Shown here: piece after piece, positions 22,151 to 34,620 of the stretch | Layout: every line of letters begins with the position of its first letter | Numbering within the stretch: the stretch's first letter is position 1 | Assembly: GCA_009746045.1 (NCBI GenBank) | Contig: RPFO01000754.1 | Location: forward strand, 62,001 to 126,000 | Direction of reading: 5' to 3' | Origin: Mesostigma viride | Taxonomy: Eukaryota > Streptophyta > Mesostigmatophyceae > Mesostigmatales > Mesostigmataceae | DNA: 64,000 nt | The notes under the pieces: generated by a model | Database searches by the model: none | What the model saw: the letters and a program-made list of their open reading frames with translations, nothing else | Told to the model about the DNA's origin: nothing | Program-made: the position numbers and the translations under genes

Positions 22151-24755
22151 CTTAACTCAAGGGGTCGCAACCGACCCCGAGAAGGACCAGTCAGTCATGG
22201 AGACTTGGCCTGTCCCGACCAACGTTTGTCAGATGCGCAGCTTCCTTGGCATGGCGTCTAATACTATCGTCGCTTCATTCCTCGCTTTGCCACCCTGGCT
22301 GCTCCTCTCAACAATCTGTTGAAGAAGGAAACCACTTGGGCCTGGACAGCTGAGTGCCAGGGCGCGTTCGAGTGCCTCAAAGAGCGGCTTCTCACCGCTC
22401 CAGTCCTGGCCCTACCGGACCCCTCTCGGGGGTACTACGTGGTTGCGTCGGTCGGATGCCAGCAAGGTGGCGATAGGAGGCGCGTTGATGCAGGACTTCG
22501 GTAATGGCCTTCAGCCTATCGAGTACATCTCGGCGACGATGATAGCGGCGGAGCGCAATTATCCGGAACACCAGCAGGAACTACTCGCGGTGGTAATTTA
22601 CTGCTGCTATACGTGGCGCCACCTCCTTCTAGGAGCACAGTTTGATGTCTCCATCTGTCAGCCTATAGATAGCGAGGAGGATATCCGTACCGACTTGTCA
22701 TTCAGACAGATCATCGAGTCCTCTGACTCACCTGCTCACACAACCCACGCTAGTTCCTAGGCAAGCGCGGTGGCTGGAGTATTTGTCCCAGTTTGAGCCC
22801 TTCCGCATTCAGAATGTGAAGGGTGAGGACAAATTATGTCGTTCCAGATGCATGCCCTGTCCCGTAGGTCCGATTATTGGTTCCGTCAATAGGATGCTGC
22901 GGATATGTCAATAGGATGATTAACACGGACACCATAACAGGACTCGGATCCGTCAATACGGGTGCTGCACGACACCTTGGACGTTCTAGCTAGCCACGGT
23001 GGAGGTGCCCCTATGGGGCCTCGCGTCGAACCTTACGGGGCACCACCGGACTCGCCGACCTATCGATCGGTCTTTGCCACCGGTGTGGATTGGGCCAGTG
23101 ACTCAGGTAGTGCGCGAGGACGTACGCTTGGATCCCCCTTGGGGGGGAGGGGTCTTGCTCGGTAGCTCGGGAGGGCAGGTCGGCTCTTCCTTTGAGCCAT
23201 TTTGCGCCCTCTAGCGGGGTTTACCACCCCTTGGTCCCTACTATTGGTGATTCCATCGACTTGTTTGCTGCTGCTCTCAACAGCGTAGCTACAGTCGAGT
23301 CCGATAGCCGGCTGGAACTGAAAGGGCGATCAGCCGATTCACCATCACCGAGCCTACGGCACGGGAAGCCATAGCGTCCCATCCTCAGATGATGGACGGC
23401 CTCCCGTGTAAGTTTCAGATGGGTTTTCTCACGTACAGGTTCGACCTGACACGTAGCGGCTATACGTGCCCCTCATCTGCCGATCTGCCTTGTTCCATGA
23501 TGAGCTTCACGACGAGCAGCATAGCGGTCACCGCGGTACCCAACGTCTTGTTGATTTACTTCAGCGAACGTTCTATTGGAAAGGTATGCGGCGCGATGCT
23601 GAGGAATACGTCAGTACCTGCAGATCATGCCAGGTCATGAAGCCTAGGAACACTGGGTCAGCTGCCATCCCCTTAGTAGTCATCCCGGACCCTGTGCGCC
23701 CTTCAATGGGACAGCGTCATGATGGACTTTGTGGGACCGTTCGCGTTGACCAAGGCAGGTAATGAGCAACTTCTAGGACTTCATTCTAGACCGGATGACA
23801 CGGCGCTGTCATCTACTTACTGCTGTGTCCTCTGAACCTCACGGCTGAGGCATGCGCCGAGCTTTACCTGAACAATGTCTTCCGGTTCCACGGAATGAGT
23901 CGCCAGTTCATTAGCGACAAGGACAAGTTGTTCACATCCAAGTTCTGGCAGAGTTTCTTTTCTGCCCTTGGTACCAAGGTAACGCTCGGCACCGCCTACC
24001 ACAGTTCGACTTCACATCTGGTGGACGACCGTGTGGTGCAGGAGAGTCTGCGTCATTACGTGGATAGGGGTGGAGGCGACTGGGATGAGATCGTGCCGAT
24101 GGTGGAAGTTGCCCTCAACAATTCTCTTATCGCAGCACATGGGTATAAGTACCCCGTTCTTTCCGGACACGGGTCAGCACCCTCTCACTCCGGCCGACCT
24201 ACTGACCGGCACCCTGTTGGAGCACCCGGTTCTACGGTACTCCGATGCAGGGGTGCGGGAGCTGTAATTGGAGAACCTGCGATTGGCCCATGATTGTGCC
24301 ATCGCCGGGTACACCAAGGCTCCAGACAAGTACACAGCGCGGACCCGGCAGCCAGGGACTCACGGACTCCAGAGATCAAGGAGGGTGATCTGGTGTTGCT
24401 GGAGGGTCCGCGCTTGGGGCACTTCCAAGAGAAATTCGAAGAAGGCCTCAAGACCAAGTTGCAACCACTATTCATGGGACCTTACCTGGTCGAGAAGCGG
24501 TTCAACGAGGTCATGTACTATGTCCGAGTCCCTTCCTCCTGGAATCTTAAGTCTAATCTCTTTCATTGGGATCAACTTAAGTTGTACAAGGAGAGTGCCG
24601 TTCAAGGCAGGGTGGACGCTCCGGCGCCTATAGAGCACGATCCACAGACGGGGGAGCGTGAGGACGAGGTGGACGCCATCATAGGATCGACACCGCGATA
24701 CGCGTCGGGGACGACAGTTCCTGATCCGTTGGATGTTCCACCGGTCGCAACATGA
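22150..24755 (+). mobile_element. Degenerate Ty3/gypsy LTR-retrotransposon pol (RT end, RNase H, integrase)
   Basis: Motifs appear in pol order across several shifted frames. The RT thumb has TDPEKDQSVMETWPVPTN and MRSFLGMA (22170-22250), then LLKKETTWAWTAECQGAFECL (22317-22380). RNase H has SDASKVAIGGALMQDFGNG and AERNYPEHQQELLAVV (22450-22600). The integrase zinc domain has HDELHDEQHSGH and CRSCQVMK (23490-23640). The integrase core has VMMDFVGPF, FHGMSRQFISDKDKLFTSKFW and LGTAYHSST (23720-24010). The C-terminal module has GDLVLLEGP and LFMGPYLVEKRFN (24385-24510). At least five frameshifts are needed to follow it. The 5' half (gag, protease, RT palm) and clear LTRs are missing, so it is a dead fragment. 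Confidence 0.85.
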
Positions 24756-25518
24756 CAGCAGTTGGTTGCCCGAGTCCCAGCTAGATGGTTGTGCACGCCT
24801 TTAGCGAGTACAAGGCGCGACACTCACTTACGTATAGGTTATTACCTATATTTCGTGTGTGTGTGGCATGGCTGGGATGGTTGGAAAACCGTGCGTTGCG
24901 CGTTGCTGTGTTGTCTTGTGCCCCTCCCGTGTTCACTTGCAGGAGGAGGCACTCCGCACCTGGGAGACCTGCGGGTTCTACAATCTTGATGGCCAGTGTC
25001 TCATTACCCCACTATTCTGTTCATGGTCAATTCAACCATGGTGGTGCAGGTGCACCTTTTGCACCCAGAGTACAGTAGGTGGCAGTTTACACCCCCCACC
25101 TGCAGGTTGTAGCCCAGAATGTATTAAAACCATATGCCCCTTCTCAGCGATATGTTCTACATATGCTCCTAATGGAGATATATGTTCTTAATAAATTAAT
25201 TAGTTAATTATAGTTCGATATACCTATCGACGAAACAAGTGGTCAAAAGTGCTAGATACCAAAAAGATGTTCACTTGTTTTCCTAAAGACATAGACCAGA
25301 TGGGTTAGCATCAACACGATGTGATCGATAGTAAACAAATCCTGCCAATCTGCCATGTGCAGCTGTTGTAAAAGTCAAATCAGATTATGTTGTCTCATAA
25401 AGAAATCATGCTGAAACATGAACACAGTATTTCCGACTGAAGCTTGATGTAACCATGTGCACTTTTCATAGGTTCTGGACACCATACTGCAGAGAGAGTT
25501 GGCCAGGTGTTCCAGGCA
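24756..25518. other. Flank between Ty3 remnant and OPA transporter, no gene seen
   Basis: A 3' LTR might lie here, but no matching 5' copy is visible in the window. Short plus-strand frames have no motif. Confidence 0.3.
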
Positions 25519-28500
25519 CTACTTGCTGACATTTGACCCTTGCTCCCTGGACCGCATATTCCACATCGGCAGAAACAAAAGTAATTGAACCAGGGTCCCT
25601 GCTGCTATACAGGAAATGTAAGACTGCCAACCAAACTTTTGAACCGCCAAAGTCAGTGGATAGCCAGACGCTGTGGCTCCTATGTAAGCGATCCAGCCAA
25701 TAAAGCCATTTGCAGTGGCGACAGACTCCTTGGGTACAATGTCCGTTGCCACCAGCGCCACTGCATAACGGAGCGGTAGATATGACGCAAGAGCAGGTCA
25801 GGTGTCATGCCAAAATGCAATGGCAAGAGATTACTTACTGGTTACCCCAAATTAAAAAAAGGATATTCCATTCACGAGTGTCCTGAATCTTGGTTATCCC
25901 AGCAGTTATTTGGGGAAAATTGAAAGCAGTGGTGAGTTATGCATAAATCTTACCTATTCATCGCGTTTGCCCCATACAGCCACCCACCTGTCCAGAGAAC
26001 CTCATACTGCTCCGCCCACCCCATCCACGTTGCTACATTTCTGTGCTAATACATGACACCAAACTTAAATCTTGGCAATGCTTGGTGGACATGTCTTCAG
26101 AGGTGGCCGTCAACGCTCTATGGGGTAATGCAGTCCACCCATAAGTACTCATCCCAGGGTCTGGCAAGCAAAAACGTCCTGACACATAGCAAACAAGCCC
26201 CAACGTTTACGCTAAACAATACTCAATCCTTACATGCTTGCAGTTAGGGTTGCAGAACCAACACATGCGGGGGCCAACTTACCCAGCAGCTGCGGCCCGT
26301 AGATGAAGAACCCCATGGCGAACAGCACGGCCCAGTGCGCCGCGCCCATGCCATGTGCGGGCAGTGCCGCCAGCGCGCCGATGGCAGCCAGGGTGCCCAG
26401 GGTGCAGGCGATCATCACCTGCACGCGCTTGCCAGCCTGGCCTTCCCCCGGCCCCGCGTGCCGCACGAGGTAATCGGCCAGGAAGCCTGCGCGCGCAGGG
26501 GCAACACACGAGACGGTGGCGCATGCTCGGTGAGGTACACGTGGGTGGAGTCGAGAGGGCAGGGACGACCACTTGGGCCAACGGGGCTGGTGGCAACAGC
26601 TCCATGTCAAGGCATACAGACAATAACCTCTACCGCTGCCATGACCACCATAGCGAACAAAAAAGGCAGCCCCCACAGTCACACACACGACAACACTGCA
26701 CCCAGTGCATCACGCAACGGGTTGCTGGTGGTTGGGGGGGGCTGTGATCCCGCCGTGGTGGCTACCTGAATAGCATCAGCAGAACAACCTCCTAATGTAC
26801 AGCATGGCGGCTCACCCCCTGGCCGTGCCCAGTTGACAAATACATGTGCCGAATTGAGGCCGACACACATGTTACACATCAACTGCTTGCCAATGATGGG
26901 TGATCCAGGCTTGCATTGCGAGCCACGCCCACAGGGACACTGCAAGAAGGACACTGCCCGAAGGCGCTCCAACAGTGCTCGCATCGTGCCCATACCCTTT
27001 GGACCATAGCACTTGTCACAGCGCCTTCGAATCACAGCACATCCCGATCACGGTTGCTTCCACACATCCCGACCACGGTTGCTTCCACACATCCCGACCA
27101 CGGTTGCCTCCACACATCGCGATCATGGTTGCTTCCACACACCTTTTACTGCCATTATGTACGAGCGCGGTGCGTGGATGTCTCACCGGCACTGAAGTTG
27201 CCGAGCAGGCCCCCCATCTCAAAGCCGCTGACCGCGAGCACCGCCTGTTTGATGTCGAGCGCGCCCTTGGCGTTCAGCAGGTAGAAGTGCGCCCAGTTGA
27301 TCACGCCCTGCCGCACCGCGTAGACAAAGAAGTAGGAGGCGGCCAGAAGCCACATGGCGGGCAGCCGCGCAACATCGGCCAGCACAGAGCGCACGTCGCC
27401 ATCCTTGGCAGGGGCTGCAGGCCCGGAAGCCGATGCCTTCACCCCACCAATGGGCGCAAACCCCTTGTCCTCCGGCTGTGCGTGCCCACCACACAGTGTG
27501 ACAACGCGGGACAGCCCCCGGGCCCCAGCAGCAGTGCGTGAATGTTCATTAATAACCAAACAGCAACCTCCAATGTTCATTAATAACCAAACAGCAACCT
27601 CCAATGTTCATTAATAACCAAACAGCAACCTCCAATGTTCATTAATAACCAAACAGCAACCTCCAATGTTCATTAATAACCAAACAGCAACCTCCAATGT
27701 TCATTAATAACCAAACAGCAACCTCCAATGATTAATAACCAAACAGCAACCTCCAATGTTCATTAATAACCAAACAGCAACCTCCCATGATTAATAACCA
27801 AACAGCAACCTCCAATGTTCATTAATAACCAAACAGCAACCTCCCATGTTCATTAATAACCAAACAGCAACCTCCAATGTTCATTAATAACCAAACAGCA
27901 ACCTCCCATGTTCATTAATAACCAAACAGCAACCTCCAATGTTCATTAATAACCAAACAGCAACCTCCAATGTTCATTAATAACCAAACAGCAACCTCCA
28001 ATGATTAATAACCAAACAGCAACCTCCAATGTTCATTAATAACCAAACAGCAACCTCCCATGATTAATAACCAAACAGCAACCTCCAATGTTCATTAATA
28101 ACCAAACAGCAACCTCCAATGATTAATAACCAAACAGCAACCTCCAATGTTCATTAATAACCAAACAGCAACCTCCAATGTTCATTAATAACCAAACAGC
28201 AACCTCCCATGATTAATAACCAAACAGCAACCTCCAATGATTAATAACCAAACAGCAACCTCCAATGTTCATTAATAACCAAACAGCAACCTCCCATGAT
28301 TAATAACCAAACAGCAACCTCCAATGTTCATTAATAACCAAACAGCAACCTCCAATGTTCATTAATAACCAAACAGCAACCTCCAATGTTCATTAATAAC
28401 CAAACAGCAACCTCCAATGATTAATAACCAAACAGCAACCTCCAATGATTAATAACCAAACAGCAACCTCCAATGGCCCACTACTTCCACGGGTGTCGCA

Positions 28501-29752
28501 TGCAGCATCTGGGCAAGTTGGCAACCCCCCGTGGCTGCGCATGCCTACTGCGGCTCTGCGGCGCGGCGAGCAAGGGTGAGATACAGTGAGCAAGGGTCAG
28601 CAAGGCAGCGATGCACCTGCGGCTTACCTTGTCCACCACGACGAAGTAGCAGGCAATCGCCGCCAGCACGCCCAGGCAACCGGGCAGGAACATGCCGTAG
28701 CGCCAGCCCAGGGTGCTGGTGGCGCCGGCCAGCAGGGTGATGGCGACACCCCCCAGGTTGTGGCTCGAGTTCCACACCTGTCAGGTGGCATGTGTCACAG
28801 GCTTGCGGGTAGGTGGCATGCGGCACACGGGTGTGGGTATGCATGCATGCATGCATGCATGCCGGTAAGGTCAGTTGCCTCTGGTAAGCACACACGAAAT
28901 AAACATTGTCTTTGCGCGAAACAAGCATCATCTTTGCGCCACAAGGGTGGAGCGTGTGCAATACGAGTGGAGCGTGCACGGTGATGGAAAGGGCGGGCTT
29001 GCTTGTGTGGCGGATCGTGTTGACGCGTGGCTGCTCACCGCCCAGTAGCGGCCGCGGATGGCTGTCTCAAACCAGATGGTCAGCAGCTTGGCGCACTGCG
29101 GCGTGGCCAGGCCCTGGAAGACGCCGTTGATGGCCCACAGCGCGGTGCACACAGGCAGGGAGGAGGTCATACCAAACGCCAGATTCACGAGCGCGGCCGC
29201 CAGCAGCGCACCCGCGAATATCTGGCGCGGGGAGTAGAGGTCGCCCAGCAGCCCCCCCAGCAGCTTGGAGCCCGCGTACGCCACGGGGAACACCGAGGCG
29301 ACCGCGCCCACCTGCGTGATGGACAGGCCCAACGCCGGGTCGGCCATCATCGCGGGGCTCGCGTACGTGAACGACAGGCGGCACATGTAGTAGACGCTGT
29401 AGCCCAGCCAGATGCCCGCAAACATGCCCAGCCGCGTGCGCTCAAACGGGGTACCCAAGACGCCGGCGTCGCGGGGTGTGACCGCTACCGGCTCTTGTCC
29501 GCCCTGCTGCTGTGCACAGACAGGGCCCCGAGTACGCGTCGCCGCTGTCCTCGGGCGAGGCGTGGCTAGCGGGAGGCATGGGCCGAGCCGTTTATTCCAA
29601 CCGCTGACACCGCCGCCCTGGCAGCGTTTGGGGCTGCCTGCCTTTAGATGGGGGAAGCGGCTTGCGGGGCGCAGAGCTTGCTGCGCCCGCCAACCGAGAA
29701 GAGCCAGTGTGTGGGGACCAATCGTGCCAGTGAGCATTTTATCAAGGCGCAA
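25519..29752 (-). CDS. Organophosphate:phosphate antiporter (OPA family, MFS), five exons, likely plastid
   Basis: OPA transporters (GlpT, UhpT, UhpC and the SLC37 group) exchange sugar or glycerol phosphates for phosphate. The exons are 29752-29039, 28777-28628, 27475-27187, 26486-26283 and 25760-25519. All junctions are GT-AG with agreeing phase, and the product is 532 residues. The first ~110 residues are Arg/Ser/Ala-rich like a transit peptide, and twelve membrane segments follow. The two Arg that bind phosphate in GlpT are present, in GYSVYYMCRLSF and in FVYAVRQGVINWAHF. Other family signatures are ATPQCAKLLTIWF, VWNSSHNLGG, GWRYGMFLPG and PKESVATANGFIGW. WNSSHNLGG resembles the UhpC group, which serves as a plastid hexose-phosphate carrier in some algae; substrate and location are inferred. 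Intron 2 holds a 31-bp minisatellite. It is divergent from the ZIP-like gene. Confidence 0.9.
27037..27140. repeat. Short tandem repeat, ~25-bp unit, about four copies
   Basis: Units of the form CACATCCCGACCACGGTTGC plus TTCCA repeat with minor changes. They lie in intron 3 of the OPA transporter, close to the donor of exon 3. Confidence 0.8.
27541..28478. repeat. 31/28-bp minisatellite in OPA transporter intron 2
   Basis: About 31 units contain TTAATAACCAAACAGCAACC. Most are 31 bp (with CAATGTTCATTAA). Some are 28 bp because TTC is missing (CAATGATTAA), and a C replaces A in CCCATG variants. The array has no unique spacers. It begins about 65 bases beyond the acceptor of exon 3. Confidence 0.95.
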
Positions 29753-31355
29753 GGTAGAGTCTTTCTCCCGAGAGAAAACCAGTCGTGTTGCTTAAGACAG
29801 ACGGAGAGCCCGAAGCATAGCGGCGTCCAAAAAAGTTATCGTGTCAAAGTGAGGGAGTAGGTATCACGCTAGCCAATCAGGCTCGGACGGACCGCGCAGC
29901 GGCCACTACCGCTTCGCAAGGCAAACCCCTTGTCGGATTCCGCTTTTTTCTAGCGTGAGAAGAGGGATTGGCAATGCCAACAATTACACCTGCTCAAGCT
30001 AGGGCTAGGTAGCTCCTGCTTGCCAACGTTGCATTCCTGCTCAAAATACCGGCTGGTGCAAAATTACAGCCGGCAGCGGCAACACCCCAGCCGCAGCGAA
30101 ACGCACAAGCTATATTGTATGAATAAACGCCTCCGCACTTGATTGCGTATGTCTGAGTAGGCACATACAATGCGCGTACAAGAACAGCCTACTTCAGCTG
30201 ACCTGTTTAGGGAGCAATTTTAAAATGGCAATCTATATGGCCATAACGCGACAGGCCTTGTCAGCTAACATCCCAAAATTATCAAGACATGACCCCGAAA
30301 CAACGTGCTTTTTCCGGCTCCCCAAAGCAAGTTAAATTTGAAGTCATGTTTTTGTTGTTTTGTTGTTGTTGACAGCAGAGTGGCATGCAACATAACAAAG
30401 AAATTAATTATGAACCCCGAATAGAAGAACCCTCAATAATCTAGTAAGAATCTGACACGGGCATGGCAGGATCAACCCTGGCACGTGGCAACACAAGGTA
30501 TATGTTCAGTACAACTTGAACAACAAGTTACACAAAACTACGACACCAAGCCGAACACCTCTGCCGGCCCCCATGAGGCCGGACCAGCCTCTTCCAATAT
30601 ATCCCGCATCGGTATTCGGTGCGCCATTCGGCGTTTACTGTACAAATACAAAATTTGCCCAGTTGTCGTGGTCTCGTGGACACTGCGCCGTTGACATCTT
30701 ACCTCCAATATTACCCACCGACCCCCGTTGGTACGGCTTTTAAGGCAAACAGGTAACTCGCAGGTAATTCGTCTCCTGATGAGTGTACGAACCGTCAACA
30801 TTCTACAAGGATCTCCCCCTGGCTCTTGTTCGCTTACGCAAAAATAAAGTGCATGAAACCACGCGTGTCGGCGGTGTCGCGAACGAAACAGGCCGTACCA
30901 AAGATATGCGAAAAATGCACGCGTACACGGACGCGCGGGACGTCGCATGCTCTGCGCGCTTGATCAGTTAGTGCACTTGGTCGAGGCCGAGCCGCTCATG
31001 ACCTCATGTCGATCGGCCATTCGACCTGCGTCAGCTTCCTATACCACGCGCACCTGGTCGGGCAAGTCGTGGTGGGAGCAACACAGGCCTCGCTTGGTGC
31101 TGCAATAGAAGCCACGGTAGATTAGTCATCGCAGTGTCCAAAGGCTGTCGTGGGGGGACATGTTAGTTTGGTGCTAGCTCAGGTCATGGGCACTATTCAA
31201 TGCGACATGCCGTGTAGTTGTCAACTCCTTGAATGAACATTTAGTTGCCACATGAGGTTGCCGAGAGGCTTGCGTCTCAGGCCAAGTGCGGCTCCGGGGG
31301 TTCCAATTTCGCTGTAGTTGTGCTTGCGCAAGCGTGTTGAAATTACCGTGTAATC
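29753..31355. promoter_or_regulatory. Divergent intergenic region between OPA transporter and ZIP-like gene
   Basis: The two genes start 1.6 kb apart on opposite strands, so this interval must hold both promoters. I see no TATA box that I would commit to and no repeat array. Open frames here lack motifs. Confidence 0.35.
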
Positions 31356-33991
31356 ATGGCGAAGATTGTCGTGGTTACCGGGATAGCGACGCTGTGCCTT
31401 GGGATAACATTGGGTTGGTTTGCACTACCTTATGTTGCTAGCTTGGGAAGCACTTTCCTTGGATTTGCAGCGATTCCGTCCGCTGCTATGCTAATTGGCA
31501 GTATTTCATCATATGTAGTTAATCCTCGCGAAACCTTTGTCTGCGCTATGCAGCACCTGGCTGCAGGCATTGTCTTAGCCGCCCTTGGCAGCGAGTTCCT
31601 CCCCCGTTTGAAGCTCGCTGTAGTCACTTGGCAAGGTAATTCTGCCTATTGTCTGGTGACTTAGTGTGTTCTATTGCTTTTCGTGCTGTTTTGTGCTTTC
31701 ATTTATGCCGCGCTAGTCCATCTTACCGTGGGTAAGGGCTTGTATGCAGGGCTATGCTGCGTTGCAAATTTCTGGAATTGTATATACTATATAGGCGGGC
31801 TTGGGATGCCTTCGGATCAGGAGACCCCTATAGCCGCGAAATCATGCAAGAGGTCCTGTGTTCGAATCCGGTATGATACCAAACTGTTTCACTATGTAGG
31901 TGGAGTCGTGATTGTCGCATGTAATCAAACTGCTGCACTCATCGGTGTCCATTTCCTCTCCCCCCCCCCCCCCCTCCCCCCTCTGGTAATGTATGCAGGC
32001 GGTGCGGCTGTGTTTCTCGGCTTCATCGGCGGCATGGCCTTGCTGATGGCCCTGAAAGCCGTTTCTGGGGAGGAAGACGAGGAAGAGGGGTACAAGGTGG
32101 TCCCTGAGGAAGCGGAGGCCGCGCAGCCCCCCTCTCCCGTACCCGAGGACGCCCCCGCCGATCTGTCCTCCAACGTGACCATGGAGCCCGAGGGCGTGGC
32201 GAGTCGTCCCCCGGGCGGTCTGTCGCGTCGCTACACGTCGATGGACGAGCAGGACATGCGACGGCGCGCGCTCATGGGGCTGGAGGGGGAGAGCGCTACC
32301 GGCAGCCCCTGGGTGCGACCGGCCCAAGCGCACCCCCACCACCCCCACTACCGGCCGCTCGGGTTTGTGCGCCAGGCCTTCGGCATGCACTACACCCTGT
32401 CGCATGGAGATGACCTGGGAGAGGTGCGTGGGGCAGTGGCGGCCAATAGGGCGACGCACGCCCTGTGGCATTGGCGATGGTCGGTTCGGTCTATTGCCAG
32501 CCAATGCCGCCTCCCCTTGCCATGTGCAGGCCTACAGGAAAGCCCTGGATCATCCCCGCCCAGTTCCGCATCCCCCGCTTTCTCCCCTTGTTACGGTGCA
32601 CGTCATCCTGTGCTGCACGGCCAGGCTGCCACGTTTCCCACCCTCGCCCGCATGGCCCTACGCCCTACACCCTTGGGAGCGTGCAAGCAGTCACAACTGC
32701 CAGCTACGCAGGGGCGAACGCTCCCTTAGGGGCGCGGCGGCCAGTGGCGGGCACCTGCCTAGCCACCTTGCCTCGTCAACGGCTCGCCGGACACTTGCAT
32801 CTGGGATGGGGGGATTTGGGTTCCCCCCGCGTTCAGCCGCTGTGACATGGCAATGCCAAGTGTCGCAGGGCCCCAATCAGGCCGAGGCGCCTGGTGCAAG
32901 TACACCCGTGTGGCTTGCTTTGATAACCACTCCGGTGGCCTGTCATGCCTCTACTGCATCGTTCCCACCGTGTTGGTCACGCCGGTACTGCATCATTCCC
33001 ACCGTGTTGATCGCTGCTGCTGGCGTCCTTACAGGCATCCGCTTGTTTGGGGGGGAAATCTTTCCTTGGCCGATGCTTGCACTGCTATCACCACACACCG
33101 GCTCCACACACTGGCACAGGCCCTGTGGGGGTGGGAGCTGTTGCCCCTCGGTTTGTGCTTGTGATCTCGTGCATTGTTAATGTGGGGAAGCAGGTTGTGA
33201 ATGTGGTGAAGGTAACAAGCTGGCACGGACATCAGCAGGTTGTGTCTGCGTGGTGGCTTACAGTTTTGCTCCTGTTAATGCTTGCGCTTGTCGGCGTGTC
33301 TATGGGGGGGCCTGGCTGGCGTCAGGTCGCCCGCCCTCATGGGTATGCAGCCTACAGCGTGTCGACACCTGGCAGCATGCTCGACATCGAGGGTTACGGC
33401 GCGCAGCAGAACGGGCGTGAACCCGAGCCGCCCTTTCCCTTGCCATTGAAGGTCAACCATTCGGCGGCGCCCAGCCTGACCGCCACGCCGACATATCACG
33501 TCGCGGTCCCCGCGCCCCCCTCGGAGGCCAGCCTGGTCCAGCGGCCGTTCCCTTCCTCGATGGCCGCCGCGGTCTACATCGACTCGGGCATCGACGGCCT
33601 CTTCATCGGCGTTGCATGGGTCACCGCGCCCAGCGCCGCCTTCATCATGGCCGTCAGCTTGGGCGTGGAGATGGCGTTCCTGGGCCTGACCTTCTCGATC
33701 ACGGTGCAAAGGTCCTCAGGAGTGGGCGTGTTGAAGAAGCTGTGCGCACTCCTTTGGGGCCCGTGCCTTCTATACATCTTTGCCGTGGTGGGAGCAATGG
33801 CGAGCTCCGCCGTCATGCACTATCCTCTGGTGTTCAGTGGTGTATCTGCGTTCGGCACCAGCGCGTTGCTGTACATGGTAGCAGAGGAGCTCTTACTGTC
33901 AGCGCATGAGAATCCAGAGATTGGGCACATCTGGTGGATCGACGTATGCTTCTTTATTGGCTTCCTGATACCCATCTATTTGGATGCCTAA
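31356..33991 (+). CDS. ZIP-like metal transporter family membrane protein, probably three exons
   Basis: ZIP proteins move divalent metals into the cytosol through eight membrane helices. The exons are 31356-31635, 31999-32423 and 33326-33991, with phases that agree (about 456 residues). Acceptors at 33193 or 33238 would also keep frame and add a hydrophobic stretch. Exon 1 has the conserved MQHLAAGIVLAALGSEFLP. Exon 2 has GGAAVFLGFIGGMALLMAL and then a long acidic, Pro- and His-containing loop (AQAHPHHPHY). Exon 3 has IDSGIDGLFIGVAW, AVSLGVEMAFLGLTFS and SALLYMVAEELLL, ending WWIDVCFFIGFLIPIYLDA. Helices 4 and 5 lack the usual HNxxDG and HExPE histidines (here DSGIDG and GVEMAF), so metal binding may differ. 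Family placement is by pattern; the substrate is unknown. Confidence 0.75.
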
Positions 33992-34029
33992 ACTGCCAAT
34001 AGCAGCTGTAGATTTTGCAAGCTGTTCTT

Positions 34030-34034
34030 TGTAA
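34030..34034 (+). terminator. Possible TGTAA polyadenylation signal of the ZIP-like gene
   Basis: TGTAA lies 39 bases after the stop codon. In Chlamydomonas and relatives TGTAA is the usual polyadenylation signal; whether it is used here is inferred. Confidence 0.35.
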
Positions 34035-34489
34035 TGCACAGCCCGCATTTCCTGATGTTCATAGGATCTTGTTGTCAGGGAAAGTTAATATCTTATTCAA
34101 TCCATTATCTATTAGACATTCAGCCGGCATTGGAAAATTTTCAGAGCCCTTGCAGCTATTCCGCAGCAAAATGATGTGCAGCAGCACATGGCATTTTGGG
34201 TTCAATATGTGCTTGCGAATGTGTCATCGAGGTGTGACCCAGCATAATAAGGCTGGCCATCCTGTGCGACGGAATCCATCTGATCGATCACGTCCCTCCA
34301 TATAGCATATCAAATGCGGCCCTCGATCGGAGGTCCGTCGATCCAGCTCTACTAGGGACTCAATGTTCAGCATGTACTGGAAGCACACATGCATTGAGTC
34401 TGTTGCAGTTTTAAAATATTGGCAACAGAACGGAGGCCATGGTACGTGCCGATTTGCTCACGTCAACATAGTGAGGCAATGCTCACACG

Positions 34490-34620
34490 CGGGCCGTATT
34501 GCACCCACAGGGGATGCTGAATCGTTTCGACGGGCCGGTTCGATTGTGCACCCGGTGTGGCATGCCTTTGGCATGAGGGACGGCACGAGTTTAATTCATT
34601 CATTCATTCATTATTTAATT
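34490..34620 (+). mobile_element. Short LINE 3' end with ATTC-type tail
   Basis: The segment matches the 3' UTR of the ORF1-only elements: ATTGCACCCACAG, then GTGGCATGCCTTTGGCATGA, then GCACGAGTTTAATT. It ends in a TTCA/ATTC repeat rather than TTAA. The stretch between the two 3' hairpins is deleted. It is too short to contain coding sequence. Confidence 0.65.

Noticed and set aside
27541-28478. CRISPR-like array (31-bp repeats)
   Set aside because: The repeats are contiguous without unique spacers, and the locus is an intron of a eukaryotic gene.
28836-28862. GCAT repeat as a regulatory site
   Set aside because: It is a simple microsatellite inside OPA transporter intron 1 with no other signal.
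29027-29569. 180-codon plus-strand frame
   Set aside because: It is antisense to OPA transporter exon 1, whose minus-strand frame has clear family motifs and splice sites.
31806-31890. tRNA gene or tRNA-derived SINE suggested by GTTCGAATCC in ZIP intron 1
   Set aside because: The T-stem bases do not pair beyond the first pair and no acceptor, D or anticodon stem could be drawn.
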